Source: Chara braunii (lineage: Eukaryota; Streptophyta; Charophyceae; Charales; Characeae). Taken from it: 43,336 nt of DNA. The notes below the pieces were generated by a model, which saw nothing but the letters and a program-made list of their open reading frames with translations, was not told the DNA's origin and searched no databases. Shown here one piece after another: positions 34,293 to 42,568 of the stretch. The stretch spans positions 992,143 through 1,035,478 of the forward strand of contig BFEA01000386.1 in NCBI GenBank assembly GCA_003427395.1, given 5' to 3'. The number at the start of each line of letters is the position of its first letter. The stretch's first letter is position 1. The translations under genes and the position numbers were made by a program.

Positions 34293-35228
34293 TGCGAGGC
34301 TCACGGCCTCGACAAGCCCTACCGGGCCCTGTTTTCAGCAAAGTGGGCCGCCCTAAGTGAAGGCAGGCCCGGCCAAGGACGAGAGGCCTATTTTGGGCTA
34401 CCACGCAACTGGGGAAATTCAGGCAGTTGCACAGCGCCAGTTGGTTGAGAGCGCCCAGGCCATGGCTGCCTTTAACGAGTGTATCTGAGGCAGGCCCTGG
34501 GCCAGAGACGCAACATGGACCGAACACAGGCTGCGGGCAGTTGAAGACGGGTAACCGCCCTAGGCCCTGGGCCTGATTCCCTTGGACTGGGGCTCAGCCA
34601 TTTGGGGCCCACCGGAAGCTTCTGGGCAGGGGCCCAGTGCAGCCAGGTCGCACGCAGCAGGCAGGCCCCTTCCATATAGGAAAGTGCCTGGCCCCGCATT
34701 GGGCATTCCGGCACTTGCTACATGCTGCGCAAGCGTTGCTGCGCTACTGGCAGGCAAGCGCCCACGCGCTCACGGGCGAGCAAGGGATGCGCAGGCAGCC
34801 ATAGCCAAGCTGGCCTGCGAGGTGCTGGATGAGGCGCATGGTGGTCCTTGGGTGCACGTGGCATCTGTGTTGCGGATCGAGGTTGTGAGTGATGCGAGAG
34901 ACATACTTGGTGCTTGAGGCGAACGGCATTGGCCGAGATCCGCTTGTACTTCGGGGAGTTGTTGACATCACCAGCGGCATTGTAGATAGGCTAGATAGGA
35001 TCTGCCATTTGTAGTCTGGGCGCAGAGCGCCAGATAGGAAATCGACATTCGTTCTTTGTTGATGATGATGAGACTACTCCAACATTGTCACTTGTGAGCT
35101 TTTGCTGTGCTCTTATTTGGTGGAACTCGAGTTGCAATTCTGCTTTTGGTTCGAGCTCACGACTATCTGGTTTCGTGTGTATGATGCTGCTTGTTTTCTA
35201 GAATTCGCTATCACTCATTTTCCTTGCA
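34293..35228 (+). repeat. 3' LTR of the chromovirus
   Basis: TGCGAGGCTCA ... TTTTCCTTGCA, 936 bp, pairs with 26,450-27,388. Contains a GTTGATGATGATGA stretch and a CTGGGCGCAGAGCGCCAGATAGG block shared with the 5' copy. Confidence 0.95.
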
Positions 35229-35316
35229 ATTGTAAAGGTGGAGGAGAAAAAAAAAAAACAGAAACTGTTAGTAAAACAGGTAAATTTGACTTGAAGTTGG
35301 GGTTCTACACATAAAA

Positions 35317-37195
35317 TTAGGTTCTGATATCGGGGTGATCCCATAGTAAATATGAGTAATGTAACTTACCTTCATCAGAGATGTTTGCCCATTGGAAGGG
35401 GGACGACCACTTCCTCCGAAAGCGAAAAAGAGCCAGATCTGTGGAAGTAGAGTTATTCCTGACCTTAAACCAGTCAGCAGTTACATTCAGACGCATTGCC
35501 TGTTTATATTGGACGAGTAGGGTGGAGAGCTGAGTTTCAGTGCCCTGGAATCTTCTGCCATTTCTGGCGAGCCATAGTTGCCAAAAACCTCTTGCTCTCA
35601 GACTGAAGATTGGGGACATTTTACCCATTTGCTGTTTCTGGAAATCCGGCTTCATCCTTCCGGTGATAACCATATCCTGGTCCCAGAATTCCACTACATT
35701 ATATGCCTTGCTCCATAACTTAAGCAATTCCCAGAATCCCCTGGCTATGACACATTCCCACCATTTGTGCATCCAGTCCTCCAATCAGAGGTGAGGACAA
35801 ACATCACAGCTAACTCTAACTCCCATCCCTTTCTCTGAGCACCACAGGGCTGTGGGGACACATGAATGGAGATGTAGCCACTGTAGACCTCCTACCTTCG
35901 TTTCTATAGATGAGAGAAGAATATGTATAAACATCGTTACCCATTTCTGCGAGATAGAATGAAGTCCGAGTGAGGACGATCTTAGGTTCCAGTTAGTTGA
36001 CAGTCCTGCTATCAGATTCTGAGATTCTGAGTGGAATTTATATCCTATTTTGGCAGTGTACTCAGTAATTCAAGTTGGGACCTTCGTCAAGACTCCTGCG
36101 TCATTAGATATCTTCCAACCAATTCTGGACACATCCACCTTCCAGTTATTGATCGGGACCGCTTGCTTGACTATCTGAAACAAGGTTGAGTTGTTGCACT
36201 TCTGCTGTGTAACCCTGACCTCCTCCACACCCGCGAGCGAAACGCACCTTGTGTCCCTGGCTTGCTCCAGTCTTGATTCTCTCCATGCCCATTCCGATGC
36301 TTCCACTGAGTCATCATCATTGATCCTGTCCACCCTGAAAAATGTACCACTTGTAGAAAGAGCTTTAAACCATTGCTGTTCGGATCCCTGTATATGTCCC
36401 CAGGACGAGCGAGCACCGTAGTCCATTCCGTTGGGATAGCCAAAATCAGAGCAGATAGGTGGTCCTGGATGTGATGAAGTCCAGAGAGTGTAGGTCTCAG
36501 CTCAGAGGCAGTCTTTCAAGTCTGACTTTCTTCATTCCAGATGTGGAGGATAAGCCATATACCCCGCTGCATCCAGTTGAGGCGGAAATTACCTGTTGAT
36601 TTGATTACTGAGAAGGGAAGGCCAGTCGCGTCTCTGATTGCAGGGTTTTCAACGAGGCAAGAATTCAGGATTTCAACTTTGGAGACAGGGTACTCAATGG
36701 TTTGGGGAAGCATCTTTGCCCATTCCTTGAGTACATTGCTCCAGGTTTCACCGGAATATCTGGAAAGGAAGGGCCGCATCAGAAGTGCGTGCCAGACGGC
36801 TTCAGGATCGGAGAGGTGCCACTCATCAGCAAGATGATGTTGGAACAGCAGGATCCACGGTTGCTGTTCGCAAGTAGTGAAGGGCTCTTATCGGCTATTT
36901 GGCCAGCATGGCCCTGTTCTGCATGATGGGATCCAGGACTCTGACGCCCCCAGATTTCTTTTTCTCTGTAATTTTGGACCAACTGACTTTGCTCAGTGCT
37001 GCTGTTGCTTCAGAGTTACCTTTCTTTTTTTTTTTCTTTTTTTCTTTTTTTTTTTGTTCGTTTTTCTTTTTTTTCTTTTTAGAGTTACCTTCCCAGAGTA
37101 GGAGTGGTAGTAGTCTCTTGATGTTCAGAGCGGATTCAGAGGGTAGTGTGCGGAGGGAGAGAATATACCAAATTTTAGAAGTGATGAAAGAAAAC
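35317..37195 (-). pseudogene. 5'-truncated LINE, C-terminal part of ORF2 with zinc-binding region
   Basis: Read on the minus strand, the upstream part has KVSWSKITEKKKSGGVRVLD followed by NRAMLAKW (about 36,890-36,990), the W-KI...GG-GI-D motif just after a LINE RT. Further on come GLQWLHLH, a C-x2-C half-finger (CDVCPHL) and MHKWWEC with H-x4-C, a zf-RVT-like zinc-binding region (about 35,765-35,815), then a tail ending in TAA at 35,317. No APE or RT core is present, so the copy is 5'-truncated. Several stops and frame changes occur, and a 58-bp T-rich insertion (37,023-37,080) splits it. The parts resemble the tail of the LINE at 7.1-15.1 kb. Confidence 0.82.
37012..37091 (-). mobile_element. 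58-bp T-rich insertion with exact 11-bp target duplication
   Basis: AGAGTTACCTT occurs at 37,012-37,022 and 37,081-37,091. The 58 bp between are nearly pure T with a few C and G (an A-rich tail on the minus strand). It interrupts the LINE reading frame, which resumes after it. Confidence 0.7.
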
Positions 37196-37198
37196 CTG

Positions 37199-37406
37199 GT
37201 TTTCGACAGCCTGTGTGGCGAGACTCTTAGGGCCTCGCCACACCACAGTGACTGTAGAAACCAAAAAAGAAAGAATGCATCTTCTCCAGGAAGTGGTAAG
37301 GTGCATCCGTTGCTATTCATAGTAACGGATGCATCTTGCCACGCTCTGCGTGAAGATGCACTCAAACTTTTTTCGTTTCGACAGCCTGTGCGGCGAGCCT
37401 CTTAGG
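37199..37406. mobile_element. Fold-back (MITE-like) element
   Basis: 37,233-37,318 and 37,319-37,405 are long imperfect inverted repeats meeting near 37,318. The inner arms (TGCATCCGTTGCTAT against ATAGTAACGGATGCA) pair almost perfectly and the pairing extends outwards through GCATCTTC, AAAAAAG and GCCTCGCC/GGCGAGCC blocks. In addition, CGACAGCCTGTG-GGCGAG occurs as a direct repeat at each end (about 37,205 and 37,379). No ORF. Either a MITE or the template of a hairpin RNA. Confidence 0.65.
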
Positions 37407-37528
37407 TGTCAAGATTCCAAGGCCGATGTTTTTGTAAAGTGGAAAACAAACGCGGTCAAAATTGGTCTACAGTAGCTTTTTCTTTTTCCTTTTTTGGCCC
37501 TTCGCAAGCATCATTAGAATGCCAAGAT

Positions 37529-37573
37529 CAGGGCATACTTGTTTTTTTATTTTTTCGGGACAGGGCATACTTG
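37529..37573. mobile_element. 19-bp T-rich insertion with 13-bp target duplication
   Basis: CAGGGCATACTTG occurs at 37,529-37,541 and 37,561-37,573, separated by a T-run with one A and a CGGGA end. Same design as 1853-1941 and 37,012-37,091 but shorter. Confidence 0.5.
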
Positions 37574-37829
37574 CGCCCATACTTTCTTCAGTGAATCTGC
37601 ATGGTACTGCAGTTTCACACGACCTCGAAAGCGCTACCATCTTCACCTCCAAAATCTGTACTTGTGCCCACTCGCAGTCTCGATACAGCGATGATGCCCC
37701 CGCACTCTATTCGGATGAAGACGGTAGTTCCCGTATCTATGCCGTAAACAGAAAAGGAAAAAAAAAAAAAAAAAAACGAACTCCAGAGCCTTTCCCTGCA
37801 TTGGGCAAAATAGGATACCGACGTCCCTG

Positions 37830-37946
37830 CCCTTCTTCCCCCGAATACAACGTACGGTCATGATTACTGTATCTAGACGGAAAGATGCCTCAAATACAGC
37901 TATAATGACCGTACATTGTATTCGGGGGAAGAAGGTAGTCGCAACA
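37830..37946. repeat. Inverted repeat with 30-bp arms
   Basis: CTTCTTCCCCCGAATACAAC and the next ten bases (from about 37,832) pair with their reverse complement ending near 37,931, with one mismatch. The loop (about 42 bp) holds smaller self-complementary words (CTGTAT/ATACAG). A weaker related block (CTATTCGGATGAAGACGGTAG) lies at about 37,707. MITE-like or hairpin-forming. Confidence 0.65.
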
Positions 37947-38247
37947 TCCCTGCATTGGAACTGCACCACGCATACATAGGGCATCGCCACACCACTCTCG
38001 AAATGTGCAAAATGGGAATGAACTTTGGGCCAGAACATGTGAAGCATTCAGCGCAGCGACAACGATTCTGACTCCAAGCAGTGATTGACCGCTCCAGTGA
38101 AGGACCACAGACAATGCCGGGGAGGTTAACCTCAGAAAAAGCACACAGCAAAAATAGTAATGTAAAAGGAGGATGAGGACAAAAAAATACGCAGATGTAA
38201 ATCCCGAACGTGACTGTTCAAAAATATTCAATAAAGTTTAGCGGCTA

Positions 38248-38293
38248 GGACCCGACGTTTCGTCCGGCTGCCTCCGGCACTCCTGAGGGGTCT
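38248..38293 (-). ncRNA. Hammerhead-ribozyme-like motif (type I, short stem III)
   Basis: On the minus strand: GACCC (stem I), CUCAGGA (core box 1; canonical is CUGAUGA), GUGCCGG-loop-CCGGAC (stem II with one bulged G), GAAA (core box 2, intact), CGUC ending in UC (short stem III and cleavage site), then GGGUC pairing with the first strand. All three stems and the GAAA core fit. Box 1 differs at two positions, one of them the normally essential G5, so this copy is probably not catalytic. It lies about 550 bp downstream of the RT on the same strand, where Penelope-like elements often carry hammerheads. Confidence 0.5.
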
Positions 38294-38838
38294 TGGTCGC
38301 GGAAAGTAGTGACCACGCACTACTCATCCTATTTATACCTTGCGTATTGATCGAAAGGACCAACAACAGGGGATTAGTTACAAGCGTTACAGACCAATAT
38401 TCGAACCGCCATCCTTCAGAATCTAACAGAACTATAGACCCTACCGAATTACCCCAAAAAACGTAGACACCCACGAATTTTGCAATATCAGTCATGTTCG
38501 TCCTAAAAAACTTCGAATCCACCCTCATTCTCCAGGATCATTCACACTAAAAAAATAGCCCATGACCTCTAGCAGCCTCCCAGTCGACGACTAAGACCGC
38601 CGTCCCTCTGACCCTATTGCTGCGGCCTCCTACAAACGAACCGTCATCCACAATCCAACCCTGTTCTTGTTTTTGTGAGTTACCCTAGTTTAACCACATC
38701 TCTTGAATCATACATCCCTCAAACCTCCCAGACGACCTTCCACTTCCTCAAGGTCCCATACTACATGACATGTCCCTTATCAATAATACCGTAAGACCCA
38801 GTATTTGGCCCCGTCCTCAATTTCATCAACACGCAGTC
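38294..38838 (-). other. 3' untranslated region of the Penelope-like element
   Basis: No ORF of note between the RT stop and the hammerhead-like motif. Confidence 0.5.
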
Positions 38839-39648
38839 CTAGCCAGTTAGGACCGGAATCCACTCATCCCAACAGTGAGCGTACTTTCGAGAGAAATTTT
38901 TGAGAGCATTATCAAAATATTCGTCTGGATAGCCACGCAGCCACAGGTCGTTTTTCAACGTGAGAAGGAAATGAAACTCCAAGCCAGGAATAGAGGTGTA
39001 AGTCCTGGCTCTGTGCAAGAAAGAACCAATGACAGCAAACTTCTTCTGACGGCTGGAATAGGATCGAAAATCCTGGATGCTCTGGAATTTAAGCATAAAG
39101 TTGATATCCTTCTGCTGATTCTTGTGCAAAACCTGGCAAACCACCATCGCAGGGCGAGTCAAAATCCTTGTCTCGCAGCCAACAAACTGCCATTGTTGCC
39201 CGTCATTGGTTTGTACCAACGTAAGGCCTTCATCGTAGCAACCTCTAAACCTGTTCAGAATTCGGAAGGCTCTTCGCCCAGAGACCTCATCACCAAGATG
39301 GTACTTCACAAACAATGACACATCATTCATCATTCTACAGCCATGCACCAAACTCCTGTCTCTTCCTAATGTCACAAGGAAGGAAAACTCGTTGTGTGCA
39401 CATAGAAGGCACGCCAGAGCAGGGCTAGGCGTTTTCCCCATAGGAATTCCCACAATCTGGCGAAGTAAGTGTCCTGCTACCACAACATACGTACTCTGCA
39501 ACTCATACTCCACAAAAGACACTAACATCGTAAACGTGATAAAAATCATCCATCCTCTCCTCCCCTGCTTGTCAATCGTACCATTTTCCCACACTTGCGC
39601 ACCAGGACTCCCGCAAAGCCGTCCCCCGACCAGTAATCGACAATCCAT
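38839..39648 (-). pseudogene. Penelope-like RT, palm and thumb part
   Basis: Frame readable from about 39,580 to the stop at 38,839. Motif B is GIPMGKTPSPALA (residues 68-80 of the 269-codon frame). Motif C reads CRMMNDVSLFV, where the first Asp of the usual DD pair is Asn (AAT at 39,325-39,327). Then come QQWQFVGCETRI and a GSFLHRARTYTS-like stretch followed by HFLLTLKNDLWLRGYP, matching the conserved RxxR-like and GYP segments at the end of Penelope-like RTs. The enzyme copies element RNA at a nicked or exposed DNA end and is related to telomerase RT. The Asp-to-Asn change would inactivate it unless the family uses a variant motif. Confidence 0.8.
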
Positions 39649-40379
39649 CTGAGAGCTGAGACTATAGAGTGGTGAGGTAAATTGGAAAACATTTTTTTTA
39701 TATCGAAAGATCCCCGAACCAATGCACAGTCCTTCTTCATGCTAGCATTAATACTTTTTATCTTGCACATTAGCTCGTCTATCCGTCTGAGATTGAAATG
39801 GAAGTTCTCGGGAAGTCTCCATGCTAAACAGTTGATGGCCCGAGAAACGCGTCTGGCTCCAACCACCAACCCTTCGGAAAACGATGGGCAAATAGGTCGC
39901 CATTTGGCAACATCCTTGTGCTTCAGGATACCATAAGCACATCCAAATTTCCCATCCTTCCTCCATGCATTCAATTTACCAAAACCTCCCTTGTCATATT
40001 TCTTTTTGCAAACGCTTGCCACTTTCTCCTCAGATTCCACAACTTCGACAAACGATGAGTTGTCCAGAAACAATTCCGTCATACCTTTTCCATATACAAC
40101 TGGACAGCATACATATGTGTCACCGGGATTGTGGTCCAACAGCGAACACACCAAACCAACCAACTTCTTCTTCATTGAGTGGACCTCGTCCACCTGGCAT
40201 GCTACCGACTTCTTCTCATCAGAGTTTAGGATACAAGAAGATAGAAGTTCATGATTGAGACTTTCAGACTTGATAGGAGGGAGAGAGCGCAGTGCCTGGA
40301 AAGATTGAAGAATTTGCCTTCTTATACTAGAAACAGAATCGCAAGAAGAGGGACATAGAACGTTTTTAGAATTGAGCAT
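39546..40379 (-). pseudogene. Penelope-like RT, fingers and motif A part
   Basis: A 277-codon open frame, offset by a frameshift from the next part (join about 39,570-39,600). YGILKHKDVAKWRPICPSF (residues 149-167) matches the fingers motif with conserved Lys and RPI. GSFDIKKMFSNLPH (residues 223-236) is motif A with the catalytic Asp at 226. The stretch between, about 60 residues, could hold the insertion-in-fingers typical of this clade, but I cannot verify it by eye. The frame begins after the CxC linker frame, with another frameshift near 40,330-40,370. Confidence 0.82.
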
Positions 40380-40669
40380 ACAGACAGGCCCGGGACGAAA
40401 CTGGAAAAGTCTCCCAGTCGAAACGATACATGTCCATCAACGCGAGGAAAGTTCACATCTGCTCCAAGACAGCTGCACTGGAAATCGCCGACTCTTGCAA
40501 CCGACCGGTGATTGTGAATCAGATCTCCCACAGACTGGTTTCTGCACCACACAACTCTCATCCGACGAATCAACATATCCCTCCATGCTGGTTCGATACA
40601 CAATTCTCCCAACAATCTAGCACAAACCTTCCGTATGGCTGATTTACAGTACCGATGGTAAACCACCAA
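40322..40669 (-). pseudogene. Linker domain with CxC motif between endonuclease and RT
   Basis: Contains VVWCRNQSVGDLIHNHRSVA followed by GDFQCSCLG; the Cys-Ser-Cys codons are at 40,469-40,477. A short domain with a characteristic CxC between GIY-YIG and RT defines N-terminal-endonuclease Penelope-like elements. The frame differs by one base from the endonuclease frame that ends at 40,672 and from the RT frame that follows. Confidence 0.75.
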
Positions 40670-40671
40670 TC

Positions 40672-41535
40672 TTAGGCGAACGTAGACACCAAATCGGGAA
40701 GAAATGATTCTAGAGAATAACGCTCGTAGACGGCCTCGTGTCCTTTTTCCTGAAAGCTACGAATAGCCGAAAATGCATACACAGGCTGTCCAAAGCTCCA
40801 CGTAATCAAACTACTCCTCGACGAGGGTTGCTTCAAAAAAACAATCAAACATGACTTAAAAATCAACCCTCGTTGACAAAAAGGCACCACGACTTCAAAA
40901 CGTAACAAAACACCGCCTATCAACCAACCTTTCACATTGCGCAGCTGGTCCCGACCGTACGATGTCGACACAATCGAGGAACCAAAGCATCGTTTTAGTA
41001 TTTTCCAATTATCAAGCAAAATGGTTCCTCCCCTGCATACTATAACCGTACTCAATATGCCATCCTCACGGCAACCATTCAGAATCCTCATCAGACTGTA
41101 AGATACAACTCCGACTGACGAATGAAACTTTACCAAAGTCCTCCTTTCGTCCAGTAACTTCCTCCCATCATGTACTAACTTACCAACCGTCAGTGCACCA
41201 TGCTTTCGACACAATTTTTGCCGTTCCCTTTTTCCCAATCTCTTCCTTCTCGATCTCCGTGGTTTGTCTCTAACATTCAATGAGGCAGAAAAATAATGAA
41301 TAAAAAACTTCTCCGCGCATTCAACATCTTCCTCAGAGCAACAGATGATAGGAATTGCGACAGACCTTCCTGCACCGTACCGCTGAAGCCACCTATAGAG
41401 TTTCTCATTTCGTTGTCCTTTATTGATTAAGCAGTCCTCACAGACCCTGTACACGTGTTCGCCCCATCTGACCGACAACCCCCTCTCAGTGCAGCCCGCG
41501 TAAAGATGCCGACATCAGGGAGAAAAGAGAACATA
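40672..41535 (-). pseudogene. GIY-YIG endonuclease domain of the Penelope-like element (main part)
   Basis: HLYAGCTERGL is the YIG half of the fold, followed by VRWGEHVYRV (conserved Arg and His helix) and, about 45 residues on, DVECAEKFFIHYFSASLN, which fits the conserved catalytic Glu and terminal Asn region. A TGA lies just before HLYAG (about 41,513). A Lys/Arg-rich stretch (RRSRRKRLGKRERQKLCRK) follows, then 190 residues without a known motif. No CCHH pattern like that of canonical Penelope endonucleases was seen, in line with Chlamys. The N-terminal GIY half lies beyond the hAT insertion. Confidence 0.75.
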
Positions 41536-41543
41536 TACAAGAG
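41536..41543. repeat. 8-bp target-site duplication, left copy
   Basis: TACAAGAG directly before the CAGTGCCG terminus. The identical 8 bp lie at 42,349-42,356. Confidence 0.88.
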
Positions 41544-41796
41544 CAGTGCCGGACCCTTGAACGTGAACGAATCCGGCCACCTGAACGTGACCGGCCGTTC
41601 ACCGGGTCCGATTCCCGTGAACGGCCGTTCACGGGGGCCGTTCAAGGCCCTGGTGGCCACTTGGCAGCCCGGGTGGTCGGCGTCGAGGTGTGATCGAGGT
41701 CGCGCGGGGTCCAGCTAGGACCCCATGCCTTCAAATCAGAAAAAAAAAAAAAAAAAAAAAAAGGGATATTTGTGTTTATAATAAAAATATATATAT

Positions 41797-41802
41797 CGGG
41801 GG

Positions 41803-41841
<39 letters not shown>

Positions 41842-41872
41842 CTTGATTGATTGATTGATTGATTGGTTGGTT
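41797..41872. repeat. (GATT)n microsatellite inside the hAT element
   Basis: Tandem GATT with GGTT and GCTT variants next to a G-run. On the other strand it resembles the (ATCA)n core at 20-200. Confidence 0.95.
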
Positions 41873-41911
41873 GGTGGGGGAGGGGTCCTCCCTCCACTCC
41901 TAGGCGCGCGT

Positions 41912-41917
<6 letters not shown>

Positions 41918-41960
<43 letters not shown>

Positions 41961-42053
41961 GCAACGGCTGAGAGTCTCACTCTCTCTCTCGCGCAACGGC
42001 TGAGAGTCTCACTCTCTCTCTCGCGCAACGGCTCAGAGTCTCCTGAGCCCTCC
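41918..42053. repeat. (CT)n followed by three 32-bp tandem units
   Basis: The unit begins CGCGCAACGGCTGAGAGTCT at 41,958, 41,990 and 42,022, each ending in a CT run (the last unit is truncated and carries CTCAG). The regular 32-bp spacing is tandem duplication, not a CRISPR array. Confidence 0.9.
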
Positions 42054-42348
42054 TCCACTCAACATGGCTCGTTGCCACCGGATCTGAAAACTCACGGCCG
42101 TAGTAGGCCTTGTTTTTTTGTTTTTGTTTTTCGAAAATTAAAAAAAAAATACATTCCTATCGAAAAAAAAAAATAAAAAAAAATGGGCAGGTGCCCGTTT
42201 ACAGTACCCACACGTCTATAAAAAAAAAAGTAACCCTACCAGGCGAAAAAAAAAAAAGAGTTCCTGCTCAGCGTGAACTACTGGCGTTCACGTTTTCCGT
42301 GAACGGTGGCCGGCCCCCGTTCACAACCCCCGTGGGGGTACGGCACTG

Positions 42349-42356
42349 TACAAGAG
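42349..42356. repeat. 8-bp target-site duplication, right copy
   Basis: TACAAGAG directly after the right terminus of the hAT element. Confidence 0.88.
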
Positions 42357-42460
42357 GTCCCTTCACCTCCTCACCCGACTGCCACCAGTAGAAAACATAG
42401 GAAGCCAACTTCCTAGCCGACGGAATTTCTTCACATAATATCAGCGCAATAACAATCACC
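42357..42460 (-). pseudogene. N-terminal GIY half of the Penelope-like endonuclease
   Basis: On the minus strand SARKLASYVFYWWQS leads into EEVKGPLVYV, which reaches the right target duplication and continues as VLFSP on the far side of the hAT element, directly before the TGA and HLYAG of the main part. VYV...LYAG is the GIY-x-YIG pair. This segment is what shows that the hAT element interrupts a once continuous domain. Confidence 0.7.
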
Positions 42461-42568
42461 GAAAAAGATAATCAACAGATCCTGCCCTCAGACACGTAAC
42501 GGAAGAAAGTCTGAATCTCATACACTGATCAGCCAACGCCCATAAGTCAGCTGCGCTCGGGAGGGATC

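Larger units (their letters stand above)
26450..35228 (+). mobile_element. Complete Ty3/gypsy chromovirus-type LTR retrotransposon, inactive
   Basis: Two LTRs of about 937 bp (TG...CA) enclose, in order, a primer binding site, a 1.2-kb leader, gag with a CCHC zinc knuckle, protease, RT, RNase H, integrase, a chromodomain-like tail and a polypurine tract. Order and motifs are those of Ty3/gypsy chromoviruses. The LTRs differ at several percent of positions by eye, and the coding region is broken by many stops and frameshifts, so the insertion is old. The 5 bases flanking each end (TATTT before, ATTGT after) do not match as a target duplication. Confidence 0.94.
41544..42348. mobile_element. 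hAT-type non-autonomous transposon (805 bp)
   Basis: Terminal inverted repeats CAGTGCCGGACCC (left) and CAGTGCCGTACCC (right, read from the minus strand) differ at one base, and are flanked by the 8-bp duplication TACAAGAG, as hAT elements make. Both subterminal regions are packed with GTGAACGG/CCGTTCAC words in both orientations (41,558-41,646 and 42,270-42,325), likely transposase-binding sites. The middle holds A-runs, (GATT)n, (CT)n and three 32-bp tandem units. No transposase is encoded. It is inserted in the endonuclease of the Penelope-like element, whose frame continues on both sides when the element and one duplication are disregarded. Confidence 0.88.
38228..42460 (-). mobile_element. 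Penelope-like retroelement with N-terminal GIY-YIG endonuclease, inactive
   Basis: On the minus strand the order is GIY-YIG endonuclease, CxC linker, reverse transcriptase, 3' region with a hammerhead-like motif. Canonical endonuclease-bearing Penelope-like elements have GIY-YIG at the C-terminus. The permuted order with a CxC linker is the hallmark of the Naiad/Chlamys clade, with Chlamys known from green algae and spike mosses. The copy carries frameshifts, one TGA in the endonuclease and a hAT insertion (41,544-42,348). An upstream coiled-coil ORF (42,569-43,168) may belong to it. Precise ends and pseudo-LTRs were not found. Confidence 0.8.

Noticed and set aside
38839-40379. Endonuclease-lacking telomeric Penelope element (Athena type)
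   Set aside because: A GIY-YIG domain and CxC linker lie directly upstream on the same strand.
41736-41996. Arg/Glu-rich frames on the minus strand
   Set aside because: Translation of (CT)n and the 32-bp tandem units.
41958-42053. CRISPR-like array of 32-bp units
   Set aside because: The units are contiguous with no unique spacers, lie inside a hAT transposon, and the sequence is eukaryotic.
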